Below are positions 1 to 6,915 of a stretch of 9,865 nt of DNA, in pieces; within the stretch, counting starts at the first letter, position 1; each line of letters starts with the position of its first letter. Position numbers and translations under genes: made by a program. Under the pieces are notes generated by a model, which was not told where the DNA came from, did no database searches, and was given only the letters and a program-made list of their open reading frames with translations. The DNA lies in the NCBI GenBank assembly GCA_021788955.1, contig JAJYKC010000037.1, forward strand, positions 1 to 9,865, written 5' to 3'. The stretch is from Acidobacteriota bacterium (lineage in GTDB: Bacteria > Acidobacteriota > Terriglobia > Bryobacterales > Bryobacteraceae).

Positions 1-607
1 CTGGTGGTCGACGCCTCTGATGCCCGTAGTCTTTCTGTTCTCGGCCATGACGTCGGGTATCGCGGCGGTGCTTGTCATCTACGCCGGCGCGTCGCTCATG
101 CGGAGAACGCCGATTGACATGCGTTGCCTGGATGCGGGCGGAAAGTACCTTTTCTACACGTTCGTTATCGATTTTTCACTCGAAATGCTCGACCTGGTTC
201 ACCGCACCTACGAGGCCGACGAGTCGTTCCGCTCGCTGGACTTCATGGTTCATACCCGGCTGTTTGTTTCGCAGATCGTGATCCAGATCTTCATGGGCAC
301 TCTGCTTCCGATTGCCCTTCTTGCGGCGACGCAAGTGTTCCGTATTTCCGCGCCGGTCCGCCGCCGGATTTACGTAAGCGCGAGCATGTTGACTCTCATC
401 GGGATCTTCGCGATGCGCTGGAACGTCGTAATCGGCGGCCAGCTTTTCTCGAAGAGTTTCCTCGGCTACACGACCTACAAAGTGGAATTCGCCGCCCGCG
501 AGGGTCTGCTACCTGCGATCGCGCTTATGGTTTTACCTTTCATTTTGCTGTTCGTGCTGGTGAAGCTCCTCCCGCCTTGGGAGGAGCACGAAGTAGCGGA
601 AGCTTGA
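1..607 (+). CDS. NrfD/HybB-type membrane subunit, C-terminal part (5' truncated by window edge)
   Basis: This is an integral membrane quinol/quinone-interacting subunit of an NrfD/PsrC/HybB-like respiratory complex. The reading frame is open upstream of the ATG at 20: positions 2-19 encode WWSTPL, which leads directly into a helix beginning PVVFLFSAMTSG. The real start therefore lies left of the window, and ATG 20 is an internal methionine. About 201 residues are visible, with roughly five transmembrane segments. The segment ending MRWNVVIGGQ (around nt 413-442), followed by SKSFLGYT, is the most family-specific motif. The C-terminus ends in an acidic tail. Partner subunits (iron-sulfur ferredoxin-like and molybdopterin or hydrogenase subunits, or alternative complex III subunits) would lie upstream and are not visible, so the exact complex cannot be named. 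The next gene begins 19 bp downstream on the same strand and may be co-transcribed. Family call is strong; complex assignment is open. Confidence 0.85.
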   Translation, partial: WWSTPLMPVVFLFSAMTSGIAAVLVIYAGASLMRRTPIDMRCLDAGGKYLFYTFVIDFSLEMLDLVHRTYEADESFRSLDFMVHTRLFVSQIVIQIFMGTLLPIALLAATQVFRISAPVRRRIYVSASMLTLIGIFAMRWNVVIGGQLFSKSFLGYTTYKVEFAAREGLLPAIALMVLPFILLFVLVKLLPPWEEHEVAEA

Positions 608-612
608 AGATG

Positions 613-621
613 GGAAAGGGG
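613..621 (+). promoter_or_regulatory. Ribosome binding site of the DUF2339-like gene
   Basis: A purine-rich GGAAAGGGG stretch ends 5 nt before the ATG at 627. The same GGAAAGGG motif with the same 5-nt spacing precedes the RidA-like gene on the other strand. It supports ATG 627 as the start. Confidence 0.7.
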
Positions 622-626
622 ATGCC

Positions 627-2294
627 ATGCCGTCTCCCGCCTTGCCGAATGAGCCGGATGACGTCAATCGCACGCTCCAGGCGCTTGAAGAACGCGTCGC
701 TCGAATCGAGGAGCATCTCGGCCTGAGCGCCGCGCCGGCCCAGGCTCCGGTTCCTCAGGAACCTGCTCTGGCCGCGTTCCGCGAAGGCGCCAGCGCCGTC
801 CCAATTCTTGGCCGCATGTTGCTTGGCCTCGCCGGGGCTTATGTGCTCCGCGCCATCACCGATGCCCGCGCGGTTCCGCGCAACGTGGGCGTGTTCGCCG
901 CGATTCTCTATGCGATCCTCTGGCTGGTCCTGGCTGCGCGGACTCCCGCCGCCCGCCGCGCGCAGACCGCTCTGTACAGCCTCACCTCGGCGCTCGTTCT
1001 GGGCCCGCTTCTTTGGGAAGCGACGATCCGGCTTCACGTACTCAGCCCGTGGACTTCGGCCGCCGTACTTTTCGTTTTCACCGTCTTCGGCTTAGTCGTT
1101 TCCTGGCACAAGAATCTTCTTGTCGTCGCCACCACAGCCACGCTTACCGGAGTTCTCACCGCAGCCGCACTGCTTGTGGCAACCGAGGACGTGGCGCCGT
1201 TTCTCTTCGTCCTGCTTGCGATTGCGGCCGCCGTCGAAGCGTCCGCCTGTCTCGAACACTGGCTGAACGAGCGCTGGCTTACGGCTTCCGCCGCCGACCT
1301 TGCCGTGCTGGTCGCCACTTATCTTGTCACCAACGCGAACGGCCTGCCTGAAACCTATGCCCCGATTCCGCACGGGGCGCTACTGGCCTCTCAGATGGCG
1401 TTGCTGGCGATCTATTTTTCGAGCACCCTGTTCCGCACTCTCTTCCGCGGCCACTCTCTCAACATCTTTGAAACCGCCCAACTCGCGCTTGCTTTTCTGA
1501 TCGCGATCGGCGGCGGCCTTCGACTCGGCGCCGATCCCCATATCCTGGCCGGCATGACGACCGTCGCTTTGTCCTCGGCCGCGGCATGCTACTGGCTCGC
1601 CTTCGCCGAGCGCGGCCGGAATTTCGTCATCTATTCGGCGTATGGATTTCTGCTCTCGATTGCCGGGACACTCATCGCGCTCTCTTATCCGGTTTCGGCC
1701 GCTATCTGGTCCGTTCTGGCGATCGCATGCCTGGCGGCCGGGCGCTTCGGGCTGAGCTGGTATGCCGTTCTCTATTTACTCAGTGCGCTGGTTGCCTCGG
1801 AAACATTCAACGAAGCGACGCGCTCGATCCTCGGCGGCGCGGATACTCACGTGGCGCTGGTCCCTGTGCTCAGCGCGACGATCGTTGCGGTGGCCTGTTA
1901 CTTTCTCGCGCTACGCAACTCGCCGAACGGGATTCTGCACGCCATCTTCGCCGGCTTTGCTTTCTGGCTTCTGGCCGGAACCGCGGCGGCCGTGCTCACC
2001 GGCGGCTATCATCAGTTGTTCGGCGCGGTTGCCCCCCACGCGTACTGCGCCACCTTGAGAACCGGAGTCCTCGCCGGCGGCGCCGTTCTGCTCGCGTTTG
2101 CGATCCTTGTTTGGAAGCGGACCGAGCTGAGGCCACTGATCTACGTGGCGATGGGTTTCGGCGCCTATCGGCTGCTCCTGATCGATCTCCGGCAGGACGC
2201 CAAACCTGCGCTTGTGCTCTCGCTATTCGCCTACGGCGCGGCGCTGATATTCCTTCCGGGACTGATGCAGCACGGCCGGGCGCCGGGCGCCTGA
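627..2294 (+). CDS. Polytopic membrane protein, DUF2339-like
   Basis: A 555-residue membrane protein of unknown function. Residues about 15-31 (TLQALEERVARIEEH) form a short amphipathic coiled coil. An Ala/Pro-rich linker (about 33-48) follows, and then some 14 or more hydrophobic helices fill the rest of the protein to about residue 545. A soluble N-terminal coiled coil, a linker and then many helices, the first carrying a GRMLLGLAGAYVLRA-type segment, is the layout of DUF2339 membrane proteins, which are common in environmental bacteria and have no established function. The assignment rests on architecture and composition, not on a diagnostic motif. The start at 627 is favoured by the GGAAAGGGG Shine-Dalgarno. 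It follows the NrfD-like gene by 19 bp and may be co-transcribed with it, but a functional link is unproven. A hairpin lies 2 bp after the stop. Confidence 0.75.
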   Translation: MPSPALPNEPDDVNRTLQALEERVARIEEHLGLSAAPAQAPVPQEPALAAFREGASAVPILGRMLLGLAGAYVLRAITDARAVPRNVGVFAAILYAILWLVLAARTPAARRAQTALYSLTSALVLGPLLWEATIRLHVLSPWTSAAVLFVFTVFGLVVSWHKNLLVVATTATLTGVLTAAALLVATEDVAPFLFVLLAIAAAVEASACLEHWLNERWLTASAADLAVLVATYLVTNANGLPETYAPIPHGALLASQMALLAIYFSSTLFRTLFRGHSLNIFETAQLALAFLIAIGGGLRLGADPHILAGMTTVALSSAAACYWLAFAERGRNFVIYSAYGFLLSIAGTLIALSYPVSAAIWSVLAIACLAAGRFGLSWYAVLYLLSALVASETFNEATRSILGGADTHVALVPVLSATIVAVACYFLALRNSPNGILHAIFAGFAFWLLAGTAAAVLTGGYHQLFGAVAPHAYCATLRTGVLAGGAVLLAFAILVWKRTELRPLIYVAMGFGAYRLLLIDLRQDAKPALVLSLFAYGAALIFLPGLMQHGRAPGA

Positions 2295-2296
2295 GG

Positions 2297-2324
2297 CAGC
2301 ACGGCCGAAGGCGGCCTCATGCTG
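2297..2324 (+). terminator. Hairpin just after the DUF2339-like gene
   Basis: CAGCA (2297-2301) pairs with TGCTG (2320-2324), and inside them GGCCG (2303-2307) pairs with CGGCC (2312-2316) around an AAGG loop, with a 1x3 internal loop between the two stems. It begins 2 bp after the stop at 2294. No T-tract follows, so it is not a classical intrinsic terminator. It could still serve as a 3'-end stabiliser or part of a Rho-type end. The pairing is seen directly; the role is inferred. Confidence 0.4.
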
Positions 2325-2403
2325 GAAGAGTCCGCTCTCGCCGGTTGTGTTAGGAATGGAGTGCCAGGCACGCCAACGCCGCTCGCACTCAGGCCACTCT
2401 TCC

Positions 2404-3294
2404 ATGACGGCATCCCGCTCGCGCCGACTCTTCCTCCGGGTTCTCGGGCTTACCGCTATCTGGTCCGCAGAGCGGGTGTTCGCACAGCCTCCGGCGGACA
2501 CGATGCGGGCCTTCCGGCAATATTCGGCGGCCGTTCAGAGGCGGACCGAAGCGGAAGGCTCGTCGCCGCACTTTCTGCAGATGGATGCGCAGCCGGACGC
2601 GCGCAAGCGGCTGATGGCCGGGGAGATCCTGACGATTCCCGCGAGCGAGCTAAAACTCGATCCGCAGATTGACATCCCCGGCGGGCAGGTGCAGCACTGG
2701 ATCGGCGCCGCGTTCATTCCTCATGCGGGCCTCGACCGGGCGATCGCGGGACTGCAGGATTACGGGAATCGCAAGCGTTACATGCAGCCAGTGATCATCG
2801 AATCACAGGTGCTCTCCCACACGGGAGACGAGTTCGAGATCTATCTCCGGCTTCGACAGAAAGCGCTGCTTTCGGCGGTTTTCGACGTCGTGCAACGGAT
2901 CAAATACATCCGGCCGGACCGGTCGCGCGTGTTGATTGAATCGAAATCCGAGAGTGTGCGCGAGGTGCCTTCCGAGCAGGCTCCGCGCGGGACGCCGGCG
3001 CGGGACCGGGGCCTCATTTGGGCATTGGACGACTACTGGCGGCTGGTGGAGCGCGACGGCGGCGTCTACATCGAATGCGAAGCGCTGGTGCTCTCGCGCC
3101 AGGTTCCCGCCGTCATTCGTTGGTTTGCCGGCGGCATGATCGCGCGAGCCTCCCAGCGGATGCTTGCCGGGACTTTGAAGGCCGACGTCCGGATTATCGG
3201 CGACGCACAGCGGGCTGCGCCGCCTCAGGCAGAAAGGGTACGTGGACGAAAGAGCGGTTCAGTGGCGTTGTTCGTAAGCACCCAGAGACCGTAG
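2404..3294 (+). CDS. Secreted SRPBCC/START-like domain protein
   Basis: A 296-residue protein of unknown function. It begins with a convincing signal peptide (residues 1-27: basic SRSRR, hydrophobic LFLRVLGLTAIW, ending VFA before Q), so it is probably periplasmic. In-frame starts at 2347 (GTG) and 2356 (ATG) exist but would place 16-19 polar residues before the signal peptide, so ATG 2404 is preferred although no strong Shine-Dalgarno precedes it. Residues about 97-262 look like an SRPBCC/START-type helix-grip fold: an opening helix (LDRAIAGLQDYGNRKRY), a run of beta strands (EFEIYLRL, ALLSAVFDVVQRIKYI, RVLIESKS, GLIWALDDYWRLVERDGGVYIECEALVLSR) and a long closing helix (RWFAGGMIARASQRMLAGTLKAD). 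The ligand is unknown. The last ~30 residues (AAPPQ onward) are basic and low in complexity, and overlap the convergent membrane gene, so they may be non-conserved read-through tail. Confidence 0.72.
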   Translation: MTASRSRRLFLRVLGLTAIWSAERVFAQPPADTMRAFRQYSAAVQRRTEAEGSSPHFLQMDAQPDARKRLMAGEILTIPASELKLDPQIDIPGGQVQHWIGAAFIPHAGLDRAIAGLQDYGNRKRYMQPVIIESQVLSHTGDEFEIYLRLRQKALLSAVFDVVQRIKYIRPDRSRVLIESKSESVREVPSEQAPRGTPARDRGLIWALDDYWRLVERDGGVYIECEALVLSRQVPAVIRWFAGGMIARASQRMLAGTLKADVRIIGDAQRAAPPQAERVRGRKSGSVALFVSTQRP

Positions 3295-3623
3295 ATGCCA
3301 AGGATGGTGCCGACCGGGACGTTGAGGAGGTCGAAAGCCGACATGACGATGCCGAGGGTCTTGGCCCACGGGCGGAAGCGCATGATGCCCCAGCCGCAGA
3401 TGATGCCGGGCAGGGAAAGAACGAACAGGATCAGGAACACCGCGACGCCGATGATACCGAGGACACCGGCCGCGGCGAGCGAATTTTCCGTGTCCTGGCC
3501 GCCGACCATGGCTGCGATGCCACCGATGCCCCCGAGCACGAGTAACCCGATGACGCCGCCAAACAGCATGATTACGCTCAGGGCGATGTGGAGCATTCCG
3601 AGGACTCTGACATGCGATTCCAT
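3225..3623 (-). CDS. Small hydrophobic membrane protein, family of unknown function
   Basis: A 132-residue integral membrane protein with no assignable function. Hydrophobic stretches at about residues 8-40, 50-78 and 86-116 would form three to four helices. The Gly-rich first helix pair carries the acidic spot GGQDTEN (about 41-47). The C-terminal half, with CGWGIMRFRPWAKTLGI, then LLNVPVGTILGIYGLWVL and a short tail TEPLFR, resembles small conserved membrane proteins I associate with acidobacterial genomes. The conserved style of residues 75-125 argues that this frame, and not the opposing + frame, is the real coding sequence here. Its 3' end overlaps the 3' end of the convergent START-like gene by 70 bp. 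It is the last of five - strand genes, 76 bp after the alditol-oxidase-like gene, and may have its own promoter. No strong Shine-Dalgarno precedes ATG 3623. Confidence 0.75.
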   Translation of the reverse strand: MESHVRVLGMLHIALSVIMLFGGVIGLLVLGGIGGIAAMVGGQDTENSLAAAGVLGIIGVAVFLILFVLSLPGIICGWGIMRFRPWAKTLGIVMSAFDLLNVPVGTILGIYGLWVLTNNATEPLFRPRTLSA

Positions 3624-3699
3624 GTGAGGGACGTCTCCGTGTTCGCTACCGAGCGTAGCAGGTTTGGCGGACGCTTTTCAGGCCCCAAAAACGTTGGTG

Positions 3700-5046
3700 T
3701 CAAGCCTCAATAACGTAGGTTGCCAGGAAGGTGTTGCGGAACCTGCCGTCGGGATCGAAGCGGCGGACGAGGGACCGGAAGTCGCCGAGGCGCGTGTATT
3801 GGGACTGGATCCGGGCCGGGGGCAGGGTGAATAGTTTTGCCCAGTGAGGGCGCGGGGCGAAGGGGGCGAGTTGGGTTTCGATCCTGGGCAATAGCGCTTT
3901 CACCGCGGACCATTCGCGCTTCCAGGTGAAGTGAATGGTGAGCGAGTCGCGCTGGTGGCAAGGGCTCATCCAGAGTTGGTCGGCGGCGATGGTGCGGAGT
4001 TCAGTGATGAATAAGTGGGGAGTAATTTCGTCGCGGAGTTTCTCCACGGCGAGGATGGCTTGATACGCGTTCTCGCGGGCGACGAAGTATTCGGTTTGGA
4101 GTTCGGCGCCGCTGCTGGGGGTGAAGTTCATGCGGAAGTGCGGCATGCGTTCGTACCACGGGCCGGGAATGCCGAGTTGATCGGTGCAGGGTTCGGCGTC
4201 GTGGCCGGCGATGGGGTGGAGTTTTCGCGTGGCGGCGGTGGCGCCGAAGAACTCCCTGGCCTTGAGATACGGACTGGCTGGGTCGAGGCGGCTCTTGATC
4301 CAGACTTGTGTGGCGCGGTGATTCTGCCAGTCGGTGAACAGGCTAACGCTGTAGCCGGCCGAGAAGATTTCGTCGAGGTGGTGCTCGAGCTGATCGAAGG
4401 AAAGGTTTTCGAAGACGACTTGCGCCATGTCGAACGTGGGGAGGAGGTTGAGCGTGATGCGTGTGATGATGCCGAGGGCGCCGAGGCTGACGGCCGCGCC
4501 GGGAAAACGGTCCGGGTCGCGCTCGCGGGCGAGCGAAACGGTTTCACCGGAAGCCGTGACGATTTCCAGGGCGGCGACGGCCGTGGCGAGGTTGCCATTG
4601 TGGATGCCGGAGCCGTGCGTGGCGGTGGAGCAGGCACCGGCGACGGTGACGTGGGGCAGGGAAGCGAGATTGTGGAGGGCGTAGCCGTGCTGGTAGAGAT
4701 ACGGCGCGAGTTGGCCGTACTTAACGCCGCCGCCGACCGTGACGGTGCGCGCGCGGCTGTCGATGGACATTTCCTGGAAGTTCTTGAGCGAGACTTGATC
4801 GCCGGTGGTGTCGGCGATCGAGTTAAAGGAGTGGCCGGCGCCGAGAGCCTTGAGGCTGGGGCGGTTCGAGACGAGCCGGCGAACGTCGCTCGAGTTGGCG
4901 GGCAGATCGAGGTGGGCGGCGTGGAATTCGAGATTACCGGCCCAGTTTGAGCGGGCTTCCGGAGAAGCTTCAGCGCCGGTCATGGAAGAAAGGAGGCTGC
5001 CGGATAAAAGAGTGGCGGAGGATTTCAGGAACGTGCGCTTGTTCAT
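3700..5046 (-). CDS. aldO: Exported FAD-dependent alditol oxidase-like protein (AldO/xylitol oxidase family)
   Basis: A flavoprotein oxidase of the VAO/D-arabinono-1,4-lactone oxidase family, closest in my recall to Streptomyces AldO, which oxidises xylitol, sorbitol and other alditols at C1 with O2 and releases H2O2. The 448 residues begin with a signal (MNKRTFLKSS, a Tat-like K-R motif, then a hydrophobic run to about residue 28). The mature part starts SNWAGN as in AldO. FAD domain: GAGHSFN with the probable covalent flavin His72, VGGGVKYGQL, and NLASLPHVTVAG with Ser129. Substrate domain: SVSLFTDW, GIPGPWYERMPHFR, FTPSSGAELQTEY, then Glu349 and Arg351 in TELRTIAAD, Thr374 in HFTW and Lys404 in PHWAKLF. 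These match AldO residues His46, Ser106, Glu320, Arg322, Thr345 and Lys375 as I remember them, so activity is expected. An exported form is unusual, since AldO itself is cytosolic. It lies 55 bp downstream of the MFS gene; no clear Shine-Dalgarno is visible. Confidence 0.9.
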   Translation of the reverse strand: MNKRTFLKSSATLLSGSLLSSMTGAEASPEARSNWAGNLEFHAAHLDLPANSSDVRRLVSNRPSLKALGAGHSFNSIADTTGDQVSLKNFQEMSIDSRARTVTVGGGVKYGQLAPYLYQHGYALHNLASLPHVTVAGACSTATHGSGIHNGNLATAVAALEIVTASGETVSLARERDPDRFPGAAVSLGALGIITRITLNLLPTFDMAQVVFENLSFDQLEHHLDEIFSAGYSVSLFTDWQNHRATQVWIKSRLDPASPYLKAREFFGATAATRKLHPIAGHDAEPCTDQLGIPGPWYERMPHFRMNFTPSSGAELQTEYFVARENAYQAILAVEKLRDEITPHLFITELRTIAADQLWMSPCHQRDSLTIHFTWKREWSAVKALLPRIETQLAPFAPRPHWAKLFTLPPARIQSQYTRLGDFRSLVRRFDPDGRFRNTFLATYVIEA

Positions 5047-5101
5047 GGACGGATCGCGTTGAAGCGGCGGTTCGACTAGACGATGCTATCACCGCGGCCG
5101 G

Positions 5102-6388
5102 TCAGGAGCGGATGCGGGAGTCCGGGTCGACGCGCAGCCATGCAAGGGATCCGAGGGCGCAGAGGATGGCGGCGGCGAGGAAGGACCAGGTCCAGCCGAA
5201 GCGGTGGGCCAGGATGGGGGTAAGCAGGGCGGTGACAGTGGAGCCGAGTTGAGCGCCCATGTTCATCAGGCCGCTGACGAGGCCAGCCGAGCGGCCGCCG
5301 ATGTCGGCGCTCACGCTCCAGAACGAGCTTTGCGAGATATAGAGCGCTCCGGCGCCGCCGGCGAGCACGAAGCTGGCTAAGTGGGCGCTCGAGACCCGAG
5401 CGCCGATGGCGAGGAAGATGGCGGCGAGTCCGATTCCGAAGACGGCGAGCCAGCAGCGGCCCGCGCGGCGGCCCCAGCGGCGGGCGATGCGGTCACTCAG
5501 CCAGCCGCCGACCGAGGAGCCGAACGCCATACAGAGGAAGGGAAGCGAGGTGAGATACGAACTTTCGCGTAAGTCAAGATGGCGGACGCGATTCAGGTAG
5601 ATAAAGAACCAGGTGAAGAAGATATAAGCCGCGTAGCCGTAAGTGAAATAACTGAAGGTTACTAACTGCATGTCGCGGTTAGCGAAAATGGCCCGAAGCG
5701 GAAGCCGGGGCGCAGCGCCGGAGGTGATCTTTTGCGGGAGGCCCGCTTCGATATGGGCGAGCTCAGGCGCCGTGATGGCGGGATGCTGGTGGGGGCGGTC
5801 CCGCGCCAACAGATACCATACGCCACCGGCGATGAGTCCCAGGGATGCGCTAAGCCAAAACGCAGCGCGCCAGCCGAAGTGAGTGAGGACGTAAGTCATC
5901 AGCGGCGGCGTGACGCCGGCTCCGAAGCCGACGCCGGCAAAAATGATGCCGTTTGCGAGGCCCCGTTCGTTGGTTGGGATCCAGTTGGCGACGACGCAAT
6001 TGGATGACGGATAGACGACCGATTCGCCGACGCCGAGAGAGAACTGGATCGCGATCATGGACAGGACAAGCAGCGGGAAGCCGGCGCCGAGGAGCGTGAT
6101 GAGAGCGCAGAAAACAGCCCACCAGATAACGCCGATCGCCAGCGTTTTCCGGGGTCCGAGGCGGTCGGCGACCCAGCCGCCGGGGGCCTGGAACAGCGCG
6201 TAGCCGAACACGAATGCGCTGAACACCGCTCCGAGTTGATAGTCGCCGAGATGAAACTCCCTGGCGATCGCCTGTCCGGAGATCGAGATGTTGACCCGGT
6301 CCATGTAAGCGATGGCGCTGACGAGGAACATCCAGAAGATGAGGATCCAGCGGAGACGCGAACGGAGCGGGGTGAGCGGCGAGGTCAC
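5102..6388 (-). CDS. MFS transporter, anion:cation symporter (sugar-acid/hexuronate) type
   Basis: A 428-residue inner-membrane permease with about 12 hydrophobic helices, the normal length for the family. It has the features of the ACS branch (DgoT/ExuT/GudP-like), which imports sugar acids and other organic anions with protons. Helix 1 ends AYMDRVNIS (Asp30-Arg31). The loop between helices 2 and 3 carries GGWVADRLGPRK (residues 70-81), the MFS motif A. Helix 4 has LGVGESVVYPSSN with Glu122, and is followed by WIPTNERGLANG. Asp30, Arg31 and Glu122 sit where DgoT carries its proton- and substrate-coupling residues. The start is a GTG at 6388, 27 bp after the stop of the RidA-like gene, with no obvious Shine-Dalgarno, so translation may depend on the upstream gene. 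Context suggests it imports a product of the exported PLP/RidA enzymes, or of the oxidase downstream. Substrate is inferred only. Confidence 0.88.
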   Translation of the reverse strand: MTSPLTPLRSRLRWILIFWMFLVSAIAYMDRVNISISGQAIAREFHLGDYQLGAVFSAFVFGYALFQAPGGWVADRLGPRKTLAIGVIWWAVFCALITLLGAGFPLLVLSMIAIQFSLGVGESVVYPSSNCVVANWIPTNERGLANGIIFAGVGFGAGVTPPLMTYVLTHFGWRAAFWLSASLGLIAGGVWYLLARDRPHQHPAITAPELAHIEAGLPQKITSGAAPRLPLRAIFANRDMQLVTFSYFTYGYAAYIFFTWFFIYLNRVRHLDLRESSYLTSLPFLCMAFGSSVGGWLSDRIARRWGRRAGRCWLAVFGIGLAAIFLAIGARVSSAHLASFVLAGGAGALYISQSSFWSVSADIGGRSAGLVSGLMNMGAQLGSTVTALLTPILAHRFGWTWSFLAAAILCALGSLAWLRVDPDSRIRS

Positions 6389-6415
6389 GGAGTAAGTGTA
6401 CGCTGGCTTGTGGAT

Positions 6416-6892
6416 TTAGATATACGCGATAACGTCGATTTCGACGAGTGACTTGCCGGGAACGCCGGCGGCGGCGGTCGTCGTGCGTACCGGAGGTTCG
6501 CTGCCGAAGCGACCTTTGAAGACGGCGTTCATGCCGTCGTAGTCTTTCAGGTCGGCGAGATAGACCTGGGCTTTGAGCACCTTCTCCATGGAGGAGCCGC
6601 AGCGAGTAAGTTCCTTCTCGATTTCATCGAGGACGTGTTTGGTGTGGGCGGTGATGTCGCCTTCGAAGTGAGCACCGATGCCCGAAATGAACAGTAAGTT
6701 GCCGTAGCCGACGGCCGGGCTGAAGAGGGGCGTTTCCTTGGGAGGCTGGCCGCCGCGCCAGAAGACCTTCTTCCTGGCTCCGGCGGATTTCGATTTCGCC
6801 TCGGCGGAGGGAGCGGCGGCGGTGACGGCTGCCGCGGCGCCTCCGGCCGCGATGCTCTTTTCCAGGAAACTGCGTCGATTCGTCTTTTTCAT
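6416..6892 (-). CDS. Tat-exported RidA/YjgF/YER057c family protein
   Basis: A 158-residue RidA-family protein with an export signal. RidA proteins hydrolyse reactive enamines/imines (for example 2-aminoacrylate) made by PLP enzymes, giving 2-keto acids and ammonia. The N-terminus reads MKKTNRRSFLEKS, a twin-arginine motif, followed by an Ala-rich hydrophobic stretch and a likely cleavage near AEA (residue ~32). The domain follows: LFSPAVGYGNLLFISG, then HTKHVLDEIEKELTRCGSS, VLKAQVYLADLKDYDGMNAVF and PPVRTTTAAAG. Arg136 matches the catalytic Arg105 of E. coli RidA, and Glu151 in VEIDVIAY matches its Glu120. I chose ATG 6892 because a GGAAAGGG Shine-Dalgarno lies 5 nt upstream and it starts the Tat signal cleanly. 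A GTG at 6919 overlaps the stop of the upstream gene (GTGA) but would add nine charged residues ahead of the signal. RidA is normally cytosolic, so export is notable. Confidence 0.88.
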   Translation of the reverse strand: MKKTNRRSFLEKSIAAGGAAAAVTAAAPSAEAKSKSAGARKKVFWRGGQPPKETPLFSPAVGYGNLLFISGIGAHFEGDITAHTKHVLDEIEKELTRCGSSMEKVLKAQVYLADLKDYDGMNAVFKGRFGSEPPVRTTTAAAGVPGKSLVEIDVIAYI

Positions 6893-6897
6893 GAATT

Positions 6898-6905
6898 CCC
6901 TTTCC
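6898..6905 (-). promoter_or_regulatory. Ribosome binding site that decides the RidA-like start
   Basis: On the - strand GGAAAGGG lies 5 nt upstream of ATG 6892. It is the best Shine-Dalgarno near the gene and favours that start over the GTG at 6919, which overlaps the preceding stop codon. Confidence 0.7.
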
Positions 6906-6915
6906 AGAATTGACT

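Noticed and set aside
1586..2353. 255-codon + strand open frame overlapping the DUF2339-like gene
   Set aside because: Arg-rich out-of-frame reading of a GC-rich gene; it runs through the probable stop and hairpin region and has no domain features.
3645..3659. GCTAC/GTAGC inverted repeat between the alditol oxidase and small membrane genes
   Set aside because: Only 5 bp with a 5-nt loop and no T-tract; expected by chance and not sufficient to call a terminator or operator.
4015..4950. 311-codon + strand open frame opposite the alditol oxidase gene
   Set aside because: Low-complexity Gly/Val/Glu/Asp-rich sequence without recognisable motifs; the - strand encodes a full AldO-like enzyme.
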